The notes: generated by a model not told the origin, from the letters alone. Numbered from the stretch's first letter, positions 1-9,159 are shown. The stretch is 64,000 bases of DNA from Microtetraspora fusca (GCF_001570365.1 NZ_BBYK01000038.1:1-64000); one strand, 5' to 3'. Numbers and translations: made by a program.

Positions 1-74
1 TGCCCGTCGCCAATCGGGCGCCGAACGCCCAGAGCCCGCCACGGCCGGGCGACGGCCGTAGGCGGTCGGCGACC

Positions 75-992
75 ATGCCGTGGCGCCACCGGCTGGACCG
101 GTCGGTCTCTCCCTACGCCTACGTCGCGCCCTTCTTCCTGCTCTTCGCCGCCTTCGGCGTCTTCCCGCTGATCTACACGGCGTGGGTCTCGCTCCATGAC
201 TGGAACCTGCTGAGCAGCGAGAACCCGTTCGTGGGACTGGACAACTACCGGCAACTGCTGTCCGACGGCTACTTCTGGAACGCGGCGTTCAACACGCTGT
301 CGATCGGCGTGCTGTCCGCCGTGCCCCAGCTCATCCTCGCCCTGGTGCTCGCCCACCTGCTCAACCGGCCGCTCCGGGCGCAGACCCTGTTCAGGATCAC
401 GCTGCTGCTGCCCAACGTCACCAGCGTCGTCGCGGTGGTCGTGATCTTCAGCCAGCTCTTCGGCCGCGACTTCGGCCTGGTCAACGCGCTCCTGGACCTC
501 GTCGGGATCGACCGCGTGTACTGGCAGGCCAACGTGCTCAGCTCCCACGTCGCCATCGCCATCATGATCATGTGGCGGTGGACGGGGTACAACGCGCTGA
601 TCTACCTGGCCGCGATGCAGGCCATACCACGCGAGATCTACGAGGCGGCGACCATCGACGGCGCCTCGGCGGCGCGGCAGCTGTGGAACATCACGATCCC
701 GATGATCCGGCCGACCGTCATCTTCACGGTGATCGTCACCACGATCGGCTCCATGCAGATCATCGCCGAGCCGTTGCTGTTCGGCGCGCAGGTGAGCAAC
801 GGCGCGGCGACCACCGGCGGCACCGACCGCCAGTTCCAGACGCTCGCGCTCTACCTGTACGAGAAGGGCTTCCGGAGCTTCGAGTTCGGCTACGCCTCGT
901 CCGCCGCGTGGGTGATGTTCCTGCTCGTGGTGGTGGTCGTCGGCGTCAACTACCTGCTGGTCCGCAGGATGCGGGGAGGTCTCGGTGCCTGA
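75..992 (+). CDS. cebF: CebF-like sugar ABC transporter permease
   Basis: Membrane subunit of a binding-protein-dependent sugar importer of the MalF type, most like CebF of the actinobacterial cellobiose/cellotriose system. It shows about six hydrophobic segments (first at residues 14-35) and an EAA loop (EAATIDGA, near residue 190) that docks on the shared ATPase, probably MsiK, encoded elsewhere. It is followed by cebG, a GH1 beta-glucosidase and a LacI regulator, the classic ceb order; the binding protein cebE should lie just upstream, outside the window. The frame stays open to the window edge with a Pro/Arg-rich stretch, and no good ribosome site precedes the ATG at 75, so the true start may lie outside the window. 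Cellobiose specificity is inferred from context. Confidence 0.88.
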   Translation: MPWRHRLDRSVSPYAYVAPFFLLFAAFGVFPLIYTAWVSLHDWNLLSSENPFVGLDNYRQLLSDGYFWNAAFNTLSIGVLSAVPQLILALVLAHLLNRPLRAQTLFRITLLLPNVTSVVAVVVIFSQLFGRDFGLVNALLDLVGIDRVYWQANVLSSHVAIAIMIMWRWTGYNALIYLAAMQAIPREIYEAATIDGASAARQLWNITIPMIRPTVIFTVIVTTIGSMQIIAEPLLFGAQVSNGAATTGGTDRQFQTLALYLYEKGFRSFEFGYASSAAWVMFLLVVVVVGVNYLLVRRMRGGLGA

Positions 993-1037
993 CGTGATCC
1001 GCCGTACCGGCGACGGCGACGGAGCCGGGAGGCGCGG

Positions 1038-1859
1038 ATGAGATCCCTGCGCAAGCACCCGCTCACCTATCTCACGCTGCTCGCGGTCGCGTTCTTCTCC
1101 GCCTTCCCCGTCTACTGGAGCGTGATCGTCGCCTCGCACGACAACGCGGCGCTGGCCGAGATGCCGCCGCCGCTGCTGCCCGGCGGCAACTTCCTCGCCA
1201 ACGTGTCCCGGGTCTTCGACACCGCGCCGTTCGCGCTCGCGCTGGCCAACTCGTTCGTGGTGGCCGGCACGATCACCGTCTCGGTGACGTTCTTCTCCAC
1301 GCTGGCCGGTTTCGCGTTCGCGAAACTGCGCTTCCGGGGACGGAACGCGCTGCTCCTGCTCACCGTGGTCACCATGATGGTCCCGACGCAGCTCGGCATC
1401 ATCCCGCTCTACATGCTGATGATCAAGCTGGAGTGGACCGGCACCCTGTACGCGGTGATCGTGCCGGCGCTCGTCAACGCGTTCGGCGTCTTCTTCATGA
1501 CCCAGTACCTCAGCCGCGCGCTGCCCACCGAGCTGCTCGAGGCCGGGCGCATCGACGGCTGCGGCACCTGGCGGCTGTTCCGGCACGTGGTCGTCCCGGC
1601 GGCGCGGCCCGCCGCCGCGGTGCTCGGCATGCTGACCTTCATGACGGCCTGGAACGACTACTTCTGGCCGCTGGTCGTCCTCACCCCCGACGACCCGACC
1701 GTGCAGGTCGCGCTGTCCCAGCTCGCCAGCGGGTACGTCCGCGACTTCACGCTCGGGCTGACCGGGACGGCGGTGGCGACCCTCCCGCTCGTGCTCATCT
1801 TCGTCCTTCTCGGCAAGCAGATCATCGGAGGAATCATGCAGGGAGCGGTCAAAGGATGA
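1038..1859 (+). CDS. cebG: CebG-like sugar ABC transporter permease
   Basis: Second membrane subunit (MalG type) of the same importer, pairing with the CebF-like protein to form the channel. Six predicted membrane spans; the EAA loop appears as EAGRIDGCGTWRLF near residue 170 and the C-terminus ends in a short cytoplasmic tail. The ATG at 1038 has a gggagg ribosome site 7-8 bases upstream. Its stop overlaps the start of the beta-glucosidase gene (ATGA at 1856-1859), implying translational coupling. A 45-base gap separates it from cebF. Confidence 0.9.
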   Translation: MRSLRKHPLTYLTLLAVAFFSAFPVYWSVIVASHDNAALAEMPPPLLPGGNFLANVSRVFDTAPFALALANSFVVAGTITVSVTFFSTLAGFAFAKLRFRGRNALLLLTVVTMMVPTQLGIIPLYMLMIKLEWTGTLYAVIVPALVNAFGVFFMTQYLSRALPTELLEAGRIDGCGTWRLFRHVVVPAARPAAAVLGMLTFMTAWNDYFWPLVVLTPDDPTVQVALSQLASGYVRDFTLGLTGTAVATLPLVLIFVLLGKQIIGGIMQGAVKG

Positions 1860-3310
1860 GCACCACGACCACCGCGCACTCGGGGGAGCCCTCGGCCACG
1901 CGAGACGAGACGAGCGGACGCGGCGAGACGGGGCCGGTCTTCCCCGACGGCTTCGTCTGGGGCGCCGCGACCGCCGCGTACCAGATCGAGGGCGCCTGGG
2001 ACGAGGACGGCCGGGGGCGCTCCATCTGGGACAGGTTCTCCCGTCTGCCCGGCAAGGTGGCGGACGGCCACACCGGAGACGTCGCCTGCGACCACTACCA
2101 CCGCTACGCGGAGGACGTCCGGCTCATGGCCGATCTCGGCCTGGCGGCCTACCGCTTCTCCGTCGCCTGGCCGCGCGTGCTGCCCACCGGCTCGGGCCCG
2201 GTCAACCCGCGCGGCCTCGACTTCTACGACCGGCTGGTGGACGAGTTGCTCGCGCACGGCATCACGCCGTACCCGACGCTTTATCACTGGGATCTCCCCC
2301 AGCTTCTGGAGGACGAGGGCGGCTGGACGAGCAGGGACGTGGCGTACCGGTTCGCCGACTACGCGGTCGCCGTACACGATCGGCTCGGTGACCGGATCCG
2401 GACCTGGACGACCCTGAACGAGCCGTGGGTCGCGGCCTTCCTCGGCTACGGCTCCGGCGTGCACGCGCCGGGACGGCAGAGCCCGGCCGCCGCCTTCCGC
2501 GCCGCGCACCACCTGCTGCTCGGGCACGGGCTGGCCGCCTCCGCGCTGCGTGCGGCCGGCGCCGCAGAGATCGCGCTGACCCTCAACCTGGCGCCCGTGA
2601 TCGGGACCGGCGCGTGCGAACGGCACGACGCGTGCGCCGCCGTGAGCACCGTGGACGGGCTGCTCAACCGGCAGTTCCTCGAACCCGCGCTGCGTGGTCG
2701 CCATCCGCTGGACGTGCTGGAGATCGTCGCCCGGCATGGCGGCCTCGAACACATCGAAGACGGCGACCTGGAGATCATCCACCAGCCGCTGGACCTGCTC
2801 GGGATCAACTACTACAACCCGTCCTTCGTGTCCTGCGCGCCCGGCGCTCCCGGCGACCGGGTCTACCCCGGCAGCGAGGGCATCCGGTTCGACCGCCCGG
2901 CCGGGCCGACGACCGCGATGGACTGGCCCATCGCCCCGTCGGGTCTGGAGTCGCTCCTGCTCCGGCTCGCCCGCGACTATCCCGAGGTCGGCCTGCTGGT
3001 CACCGAGAACGGCGCCGCCTTCGACGACGTCGTCCGGGACGGACGGGTGGCCGACACCGAGCGGATCGGCTACCTGGACGGCCACCTGCGGGCCGCCCAC
3101 GCGGCGATCTCGGCCGGTGCGGACCTGCGCGGTTATCTCGTATGGTCGCTGCTGGACAACTTCGAGTGGGCCTACGGCTACCACAAGAGGTTCGGCATCG
3201 TGTACGTCGACTTCGCGACCCAGCGGCGCATTCCCAAGGAAAGCGCGCTGTGGTATCGGGAGGTCATCAGCCGCAACGGCCTCTCCTACGGCTCTCAGGG
3301 GGACAGATGA
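1856..3310 (+). CDS. bglC: GH1 beta-glucosidase (BglC-like)
   Basis: Family 1 retaining glycosidase of 484 residues, expected to split imported cellobiose and short cello-oligosaccharides into glucose in the cytoplasm (it has no signal peptide). The acid/base glutamate lies in TLNEPW (Glu189) and the nucleophile in VTENG (Glu384); the N-terminal GH1 signature FVWGAATAAYQIEGAW and the C-terminal NFEWAYGY aglycone region are intact. The first ~25 residues are a variable Ser/Thr-rich tail. The start at 1856 is chosen because it forms an ATGA overlap with cebG; longer frames upstream are cebG in another frame. It overlaps the regulator gene the same way at 3307-3310. Confidence 0.93.
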   Translation: MSTTTTAHSGEPSATRDETSGRGETGPVFPDGFVWGAATAAYQIEGAWDEDGRGRSIWDRFSRLPGKVADGHTGDVACDHYHRYAEDVRLMADLGLAAYRFSVAWPRVLPTGSGPVNPRGLDFYDRLVDELLAHGITPYPTLYHWDLPQLLEDEGGWTSRDVAYRFADYAVAVHDRLGDRIRTWTTLNEPWVAAFLGYGSGVHAPGRQSPAAAFRAAHHLLLGHGLAASALRAAGAAEIALTLNLAPVIGTGACERHDACAAVSTVDGLLNRQFLEPALRGRHPLDVLEIVARHGGLEHIEDGDLEIIHQPLDLLGINYYNPSFVSCAPGAPGDRVYPGSEGIRFDRPAGPTTAMDWPIAPSGLESLLLRLARDYPEVGLLVTENGAAFDDVVRDGRVADTERIGYLDGHLRAAHAAISAGADLRGYLVWSLLDNFEWAYGYHKRFGIVYVDFATQRRIPKESALWYREVISRNGLSYGSQGDR

Positions 3311-4302
3311 AGCGACCCACTCTGGAGGCGGTCGCCGCGCGGGCCGGGGTGTCCCGCGCGACCGTCTCCCGGGTCGTCAACGGCCAGGCGACCGTGACGC
3401 CGCAGATCAGGGAGGCCGTGCTGCGTGCGGTCGACGAGCTGGGATACGTGCCCAACTCGGCCGCGCGCAGCCTGGTCACCCAGCGGACCGACTCGATCGC
3501 CCTGGTCGTCTCCGAGCCGCCGACCAGGGTCTTCTCCGAGGACCCGATGTTCTCCACGGTCATCAGGTCCGCCAGCCTGGAGCTTGAGGCCGCCGACCGC
3601 CAGGTCGTGCTCATGCTGGCGGGCTCCGCCAAGAGCCACGCCAGGATCGAGCGGTACATCGCCGGCGGCCACGTGGACGGCGTCATGCTGATCTCGATGC
3701 ACGGCGCCGACCCGCTGCCCGCCGCGATCTCCCGTATGTCCGTCCCGATCGTCTCGTACGGCAGGCCGGCCGTGCCGGTGCCCCTGCCGTACGTGGACAA
3801 CGACAACGTGGGCGGCGCGGAGAAGGCGGTCCGCCACCTCCTCGAAAGGGGACGGCGGCGCATCGCGACCATCGCCGGACCGCAGGACATGATCGGCGGC
3901 CAGGACCGGCTGGCCGGCTACCGCAACGTGCTCCGGGAGTCCGACCGCCGCTCCATCGTCGCCGTCGGCGACTTCACCCGGGAGTCCGGCGCGGTGGCCA
4001 TGCGCCAACTCCTTCGGGACGACCCCGACCTCGACGCGGTCTTCGTGGCCAACGACCTGATGGCCGTCGGCGCGCTCCAGTCGCTGCGGCAGGCGGGCCG
4101 GAGGGTCCCGGACGACGTGGCGGTCGTGGGCTTCGACGACATCGAGGCCGCGAAGTTCACCGAACCTCCGCTGACCACGATCCGGCACCCCTTCACCGAG
4201 CAGGCCGCGGCCATGGTGAAGCTCCTGCTCGGCCTCTTCGAAGGCGGCCCCACGGACCCGGTGATCCTCCCCACCGAACTCGTCGTCCGCGAATCCGCCT
4301 AA
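3307..4302 (+). CDS. cebR: LacI-family transcriptional repressor (CebR-like)
   Basis: 331-residue LacI/GalR regulator. Residues 1-50 hold the LacI helix-turn-helix and hinge (TLEAVAARAGVSRATVSRVV), followed by a periplasmic-binding-protein-like effector domain. Its position as last gene of the cellobiose operon, with start and bglC stop overlapping (ATGA), matches CebR, which in Streptomyces represses ceb genes until cellobiose binds. In Streptomyces cebR is usually divergent or adjacent to cebE; here it is co-directional and probably autoregulated through the operon promoter, which is outside the window. I saw no CebR-type 14-bp palindrome inside the window. Confidence 0.9.
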   Translation: MKRPTLEAVAARAGVSRATVSRVVNGQATVTPQIREAVLRAVDELGYVPNSAARSLVTQRTDSIALVVSEPPTRVFSEDPMFSTVIRSASLELEAADRQVVLMLAGSAKSHARIERYIAGGHVDGVMLISMHGADPLPAAISRMSVPIVSYGRPAVPVPLPYVDNDNVGGAEKAVRHLLERGRRRIATIAGPQDMIGGQDRLAGYRNVLRESDRRSIVAVGDFTRESGAVAMRQLLRDDPDLDAVFVANDLMAVGALQSLRQAGRRVPDDVAVVGFDDIEAAKFTEPPLTTIRHPFTEQAAAMVKLLLGLFEGGPTDPVILPTELVVRESA

Positions 4303-4318
4303 TACGGGGACGCTCGGG

Positions 4319-5527
4319 TCAGCCGAGTGCTCCCGGGATGCGGCCGAGGACGTCGAAGGAGGCCAGGCCGTAGGCGTAGAAGTCCACGGCCTCGGCTCCG
4401 GCCGCCTTGGCCGCGCGGACCTTGGCGGCGAGCCGATCCTCGGAGTCGGTGTCGGGCGGCCCCGGCCGCAGGACGGCGCGCAGTTCCCGGTCCTTGCCCA
4501 CCGACCGCTGGTAGGCGGCGATGTCGTCGGCCACACGGGCGGCGTCCCTGGCGTAGGCGAGCACGGCGAAGGACGGCACGATGTCCCCGAGGGCGACCAG
4601 GTCCACCCCGAGCTGCCAGGAGTCGTGGGCCGCGAGACCCGCGGACGGCAGGCCGTCGGCGTAGCCCTTGCAGGCGCCGGTCGCGTCCAGGAAGGTCAGC
4701 CGCGCGCCTTCCGCGGTCACGGCCTCGGACACCTCGGCCACCAGTGACGTCACCGTCTCGGAGCGCGCCCTGGCGTACGCGACGACCTCGGGGCCGGCGT
4801 AGGCGGTCAGCGCGGCACGGGTCACCTCGCCCTGGGCGGGCGGGTCGCCGTCCAGGACGCCGCCGACGATGCGTGCGCACTCCTCGCGGGCGACCTCGGC
4901 GTTCACGCCGAGGTCCGTGGCCCGGCGCATGCAGTGGTCGCAGAAGCACAGGCCGAAGAGGAACGCGTCCATCGGCCCGAGTGCCACGAAGCACCGCTCG
5001 TGGTGGTAGCCGTGGCCGAAGGTGCCGAAGTGCAGGGCCTCCGCGACCACGCTGTCCACACCCTGCCGGGCCGCCGCGCGGCCCAGCGCCACCGCGTACG
5101 CGCGGACGTCCGGGTGGGCCGGGCAGAGATCGGCGGGAGATCCCCGGTCGCCGAAGCAGTTCTGGACGGTGACGTCCGGAAAGGCCAGCCCCAGCGTGGT
5201 GTTGTGCAGGAAGACCGTCCAGGCGTGCATCTTGAGGCCGCGTTCGGCGCAGGCGCGGCGCAGATCGGCGAGGGGTTCCTCGTCGGCGCCCTCCTGCACC
5301 GGGGGAGCCAGCCGCAGCCCGGCGAAGAGGTCGTCGGGCGGTGGGAAGTGGACGCCGTCCCGCCTGAGTGTCACGCGGGAGGCGCCGTGCGGGGTGACAT
5401 CCCGCGCCCGGTGATAGGCGGCGGCGATCGTCACCCCCTGGGCGCCGTATCCGGCCACCCGGTCGAGGACCTCGTCCACTCCCTCGCCGCGCAGGTCCTC
5501 GACGAAGACGTAAAGCGAGCTGTCCAC
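4319..5527 (-). CDS. uncharacterised TIM-barrel-like protein in D-amino-acid operon
   Basis: 402-residue soluble protein that I do not recognise by function. No signal peptide or membrane span. It shows alternating hydrophobic strand/helix segments like a TIM barrel, histidines and acidic residues near strand ends (AEALHFGTFGHGYHHE near residue 165) and a Cys cluster, CFCDHCMRRA, around residue 190. Such CxxCxxC patches occur in some glycosidase-like families, but no catalytic pair can be assigned. It is the last gene of a minus-strand operon, starting with GTG one base after the RidA stop, so it probably acts in or is induced with D-amino-acid (or N-acyl-D-amino-acid) breakdown. Confidence 0.75.
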   Translation of the reverse strand: MDSSLYVFVEDLRGEGVDEVLDRVAGYGAQGVTIAAAYHRARDVTPHGASRVTLRRDGVHFPPPDDLFAGLRLAPPVQEGADEEPLADLRRACAERGLKMHAWTVFLHNTTLGLAFPDVTVQNCFGDRGSPADLCPAHPDVRAYAVALGRAAARQGVDSVVAEALHFGTFGHGYHHERCFVALGPMDAFLFGLCFCDHCMRRATDLGVNAEVAREECARIVGGVLDGDPPAQGEVTRAALTAYAGPEVVAYARARSETVTSLVAEVSEAVTAEGARLTFLDATGACKGYADGLPSAGLAAHDSWQLGVDLVALGDIVPSFAVLAYARDAARVADDIAAYQRSVGKDRELRAVLRPGPPDTDSEDRLAAKVRAAKAAGAEAVDFYAYGLASFDVLGRIPGALG

Positions 5528-5528
5528 G

Positions 5529-5909
5529 TCAACGGCCCTTGTACGCCACGAAGTCGATCTCGACCAGGATGTCCATCAGGTCGGAGCCGACGGTCGTACG
5601 CACCGGATAGGGCGGGGTGAAGTACGACTTGTAGACCTCGTTGTAGGCGGCGAAGTCCTCTTTCAGGTTCTGCAGATGGACGGTGGCCTTGACGACGTCG
5701 TCGAAGGTCAGCCCCTCGGCGGCGAGCACCGCGCCGAGGTTCTGCATGGTGCGGTGCGTCTGGGCCGCCACGTCGTCCCCCACGACCTCGCCGGTCTCCG
5801 GGTCGAGCGGCCCCATGCCGGAGGTGTAGAGGAAGTCGCCGACGACGAGCCCCTGCGAGTACGCGCCGACGGGCGCGGCACCCTCAGTCGTACGGATCTC
5901 CCGCTTCAT
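5529..5909 (-). CDS. ridA: RidA family reactive enamine/imine deaminase
   Basis: 126-residue YjgF/YER057c/UK114 protein. RidA proteins hydrolyse 2-aminoacrylate and related imines formed by PLP dehydratases, releasing keto acid and ammonia. The family core is visible: N-terminal APVGAYSQ, YTSGMGPLDP, a mid-protein QNL..VL and the arginine-containing VRTTVG segment that binds the carboxylate. The ATG at 5909 is preferred over an in-frame TTG at 5918 because AGGAG (5919-5923, minus strand) sits 9 bases upstream of the ATG. It lies between a PLP D-serine-dehydratase-like gene and an unknown gene, the expected partner for detoxifying the enamine product. Confidence 0.92.
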   Translation of the reverse strand: MKREIRTTEGAAPVGAYSQGLVVGDFLYTSGMGPLDPETGEVVGDDVAAQTHRTMQNLGAVLAAEGLTFDDVVKATVHLQNLKEDFAAYNEVYKSYFTPPYPVRTTVGSDLMDILVEIDFVAYKGR

Positions 5910-5931
5910 GTCACCCAACTCCTGGACGTCG

Positions 5932-7284
5932 CTAGAAATAGGTTTTGATCACATCAATGACGACATAATCGTCGTCAACCACCGGGATGATCCGCCACTT
6001 GTCGAACGCGGTGCAGGGGTGCGACAGGCCGAACGACACCAGGTCTCCCGGCCGGATCCGCTCCTCCCCCGGTGGGAAGCGCAGGTAGGTGTGCTGATCC
6101 TGGACCTTGACGACCCGCGCCTCCTCCAGCCATCCGGCCGTCTCGCCGTTCACGGTCCGCACCGTCGGCAGGTCGATGTCGTACGGAACGTCCCGCTTGC
6201 CCATCCCGAGCAGCGCGAGACCGGGCTCGGGCACCGACAGCACCTGCGCCCAGGCCTCCAGGGCGGGCAGCAGCCGGCCCTCGATCCGGTTGTACGGCGT
6301 GACCTCCCGGTAGAAGCCGTCGTCGTGGGTGACGTAGGCCCCGCTCCGCAGCAGCACCAGCGCGTCGAGCCCGCCCTCCTCCCGGGATCGCGCCAAGGGG
6401 GCCAGCTCCTCGGCGACCAGGTCGAACCACGCGCTCCCGCCCGCGGAGACGACCAGCCGCCCGGCCGCGACCGGGGAGCCCTCCGGCGAGACATCTGGGA
6501 CGACGTGCGGCGCGACGGCCTCGGCGGCGGCGCGCAGCTCGCGGAGGATCTGCCGCACCTCGTCCGGCCCGGACCGGGTGCCCTCGTAGCAGGCCACGCC
6601 GGCCAGCTCCACACCGGGAGACGTCCGTACGGCGTCGGCGACGGCCAGCAGCTCGGCGAGGCCGCGGCAACCGGTCCGCCCGCCGGCGTGGCCCAGCTCG
6701 ACCAGGACCCGGAACGGCACCGCCCCGGCGGACTCGGAGAGGATCCGCACCCCCTCGACGGAGTCGGCGTAGCAGAGGAACTCCAGCCCCCGCTCCACCT
6801 CGCCCGCCAGCAGGCGCAGCGCGGCCCGGTCGACGATCTCGTTGGCCAGCAGCACACGCGGCACGCCCAGGCGGCGGTAGACGAGCGCCTGCCCGGGCGT
6901 CGCGGCGGTGATCCCCCAGGCACCGGCGTCGAGCTGCGCCCGGAAGATCGCGGGAGCCATCGTGGTCTTGCCGTGCGGCGCGAACGCGATCCCGTGGGCG
7001 CGGGTGAAGGCGGCGAGCGTGGCGATGTTGTGGTCGAGCGCCGACCGCTTCACGACCATCACCGGCCAGGTGAAGGATCCGTCGAACAGGGAGTGCCGCG
7101 CCGCGGCGAACTCACGCGCGGTGATCGGCTCGCCGGTGTGCAGGAATCCGCGCGTGCTCCAGTCGATCATCACGTCGGCCGCGTCGCCGCGGACAGAACC
7201 GGGAACGAGGCCGGAGCCCGCCGGTTGACCGGTGATCGGGTCCGGGCTGAGGCCGCCGCCGACGTCACCATCCGCGATGCGCAC
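5932..7284 (-). CDS. fold-type III PLP enzyme, D-serine dehydratase / D-threonine aldolase-like
   Basis: 450-residue protein with an alanine-racemase-type N-terminal barrel and a C-terminal D-serine-dehydratase-like beta domain. The PLP-binding lysine is in APHGKTTM (Lys106). The C-terminal SHPCTAFDKW carries the His/Cys pair that holds zinc in the family. Expected reaction: deamination of a D-amino acid through an enamine, or retro-aldol cleavage of a beta-hydroxy-D-amino acid; the adjacent RidA favours dehydratase/deaminase activity. The first ~38 residues are low complexity, but the GTG at 7284 has a good AAGGGGGA ribosome site, so the longer start is kept; ATG at 7170 is the alternative. 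The gene lies between a D-aminoacylase and RidA. Confidence 0.87.
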   Translation of the reverse strand: MRIADGDVGGGLSPDPITGQPAGSGLVPGSVRGDAADVMIDWSTRGFLHTGEPITAREFAAARHSLFDGSFTWPVMVVKRSALDHNIATLAAFTRAHGIAFAPHGKTTMAPAIFRAQLDAGAWGITAATPGQALVYRRLGVPRVLLANEIVDRAALRLLAGEVERGLEFLCYADSVEGVRILSESAGAVPFRVLVELGHAGGRTGCRGLAELLAVADAVRTSPGVELAGVACYEGTRSGPDEVRQILRELRAAAEAVAPHVVPDVSPEGSPVAAGRLVVSAGGSAWFDLVAEELAPLARSREEGGLDALVLLRSGAYVTHDDGFYREVTPYNRIEGRLLPALEAWAQVLSVPEPGLALLGMGKRDVPYDIDLPTVRTVNGETAGWLEEARVVKVQDQHTYLRFPPGEERIRPGDLVSFGLSHPCTAFDKWRIIPVVDDDYVVIDVIKTYF

Positions 7285-7341
7285 GCCGTCCCCCTTGCCC
7301 CGGTATAGACCACCTGGGTGGATCGTACTGGACCGGCGGCT

Positions 7342-8940
7342 TCATGAGGCGGGTCGCAGGGCGCGGCCAGGTGTGGCGCCGGTCAGCCGTCCCCCGGCCA
7401 GCACCGGTACGCCGGAAACCAGCACGTCATCGATGCCGACCGCCAGGGAACGCGGGTTCTCGTACGTCGCGGTGTCGGCGACGCGCAACGGATCGACCAC
7501 GATCACGTCGGCGACCTGGCCGCGCCGCAGGAGGCCGCGGTCCGGCAGGCGGAAACGGCGGGCGGGGTGCGACGCGAGGTGGACGGCGGCCTGCTCCCAG
7601 GTGAGATCGCCGAGCTCCCGGACATGCCTGCCCAGATAGCGGGCGAACGCCCCGAACCCCCGCGGATGAGGGTGACCTCCCACATAGATGCCGTCGGAGC
7701 CGCCGGTGTGTCCGGGGTCGCGCAAGATCGCACGGATCGACGCCTCGCCCTCGGGGCCCTCGTCCGGCCGCGCCGCCACGCAGCCCGCTTCGAGCCGGGT
7801 CTCGATCAGGAGCGTCCGGGCGAACTCGGCCGGCTCCATGCCGTGCCGTCCGGCGGCGTCGGGCAGCGTCAAGCCTTCCGCCCACTCGAAACCGGGCGCG
7901 TGGGACAGCGTGATCCGTCCCCACACGTCGGCGAACCCGGCCCAGTCCCGCGCCAGCCGTTCCGGCTCGGCGCGCAGGGCGGCCACGGCGCGGGCGGGAT
8001 CGGCCGCGGGCACCCAGGACGGCAGCAGCACCATCGCGAGGATGGTGCTGCTCCGCAGGTACGGATAGGTGTCGAAGCTCAGGTCCACGTCCCGTCGCCG
8101 CGCGTCGTCGAGCAGCGGGAGAAGGGTGCGCGCCGGGCCGTGGTAGTGCGAGACGTGCACCGGCGCGCCGGAGCGGATGCCGATCTCGACCGCTTCCGCC
8201 ATGCCCGTCGGCGCCGTCGCGCCGTAGCCCCTCATGTGGGTCACGTACGGCAGGCCGCCCAGCGGCTCGCACAGGTGCGCCAGCTCGGCCGTGTCCGCGT
8301 ACCGGCCGGGGGCGTACTCCAGGCCGGACGACAGGCCCGCGGCGCCCTCGGACAGCCCTCGCTCGACGCGTTCCCGCATGGCCCGCAGCTCGGCCGCGTC
8401 GGGGGCTCGCTCCGCCGCGCCCATGACGTCGAACCGGATGGTGCCGTGCGGCAGCAGGTACGCGGTGTTCACGGCGGTCGCGCAGTCATAGCCGTCGAGC
8501 AGCTCGGCGACGGCGACCGGCCCGTCCACGCCCGGATGGCCCCCGTTGACGGCGGCGAAGTAGCGGCTCGCGTAGTCGAACCCGGCCTTGGTCGTGGTCG
8601 GCGCGTACGACAGCCCGTCCTGTCCGAGGACGAACGTGGTCACCCCCTGCCGCAGCGCCGCGAGCTGGATCTCCGGATCGAGGACGACGGCGTCGCCGTG
8701 GGCGTGGCAGTCGACCAGCCCGGGCAGCACGTACCGGCCGGTCGCGTCGATGACGGTGGCGGCGTGGCTCTCGCCCTCCGGGTCGGATCCCGGCTCTCCG
8801 GACGGACTCTCGGTGGCCGAAGGACGCAGCGGCCCCACGACGGTGATCCGGCCGTCCGCGATGCCGACATCGGCCCGGTAGGGAGGCGCTCCCGTCCCGT
8901 CGACCACCCAGCCGCCGATGATCAGCACATCAAGATTCAC
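7342..8940 (-). CDS. N-acyl-D-amino-acid deacylase (D-aminoacylase) family amidohydrolase
   Basis: 532-residue metal-dependent amidohydrolase. Motifs of the D-aminoacylase group: N-terminal LIIGGWVVDGTGAPPYRADV, then GLVDCHAHGD with the HxH metal pair (His79, His81) and the group-specific Cys78; further histidines at THMRGYG, HVSHYHGPA and LSHAPGF; C-terminal beta-sandwich with VSGVPVLAGG. It would release free D-amino acids from N-acyl (or dipeptide-like) precursors, which the next two genes then deaminate. GTG at 8940 is chosen because family members start right before the LIIGG strand; an upstream GTG at 8985 would add 15 unlikely residues. First gene of a four-gene minus-strand operon. 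Confidence 0.88.
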   Translation of the reverse strand: MNLDVLIIGGWVVDGTGAPPYRADVGIADGRITVVGPLRPSATESPSGEPGSDPEGESHAATVIDATGRYVLPGLVDCHAHGDAVVLDPEIQLAALRQGVTTFVLGQDGLSYAPTTTKAGFDYASRYFAAVNGGHPGVDGPVAVAELLDGYDCATAVNTAYLLPHGTIRFDVMGAAERAPDAAELRAMRERVERGLSEGAAGLSSGLEYAPGRYADTAELAHLCEPLGGLPYVTHMRGYGATAPTGMAEAVEIGIRSGAPVHVSHYHGPARTLLPLLDDARRRDVDLSFDTYPYLRSSTILAMVLLPSWVPAADPARAVAALRAEPERLARDWAGFADVWGRITLSHAPGFEWAEGLTLPDAAGRHGMEPAEFARTLLIETRLEAGCVAARPDEGPEGEASIRAILRDPGHTGGSDGIYVGGHPHPRGFGAFARYLGRHVRELGDLTWEQAAVHLASHPARRFRLPDRGLLRRGQVADVIVVDPLRVADTATYENPRSLAVGIDDVLVSGVPVLAGGRLTGATPGRALRPAS

Positions 8941-8988
8941 AATGCCCGATTCAATCACTTTCCCGGTGAATCGGGCGTTGTCCACGGC

Positions 8989-9048
8989 CTTGCCCGCGCG
9001 CTTGTCCGTGCCCTTCTCCGTGCCCTTCTCCGTGCCCTTGTCCGCGCG
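8989..9048. repeat. five tandem 12-bp units between operons
   Basis: Five consecutive 12-mers of the form cttSYCCgYgcS (units start at 8989, 9001, 9013, 9025, 9037); units three and four are identical. It lies in the 219-base gap between the deacylase start and the kinase-fusion stop. The gap otherwise shows only the presumed deacylase promoter region. The units are contiguous without spacers, so this is not a CRISPR array. Confidence 0.8.
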
Positions 9049-9159
9049 CGGGCCACATCGCCGGCCGTATCATGCGCCACACCGGCAGACGGCCGCCGGA
9101 GCGTCGGGCTTCCCGTGCCGGCGTTTCGCCTGTCCGCCCAGGCAGCGGGCGGACAGGCG

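Noticed and set aside
1..74. End of a cebE-like binding protein gene
   Set aside because: A frame ends at 61 but its residues (Arg/Pro/Ala-rich) do not look like a binding-protein C-terminus, and the cebF frame itself is open to the edge.
5529..5918. TTG start for ridA at 5918
   Set aside because: No ribosome site at proper distance; the ATG at 5909 has AGGAG nine bases upstream.
8989..9048. CRISPR array
   Set aside because: Units of 12 bases with no spacers and no cas genes.
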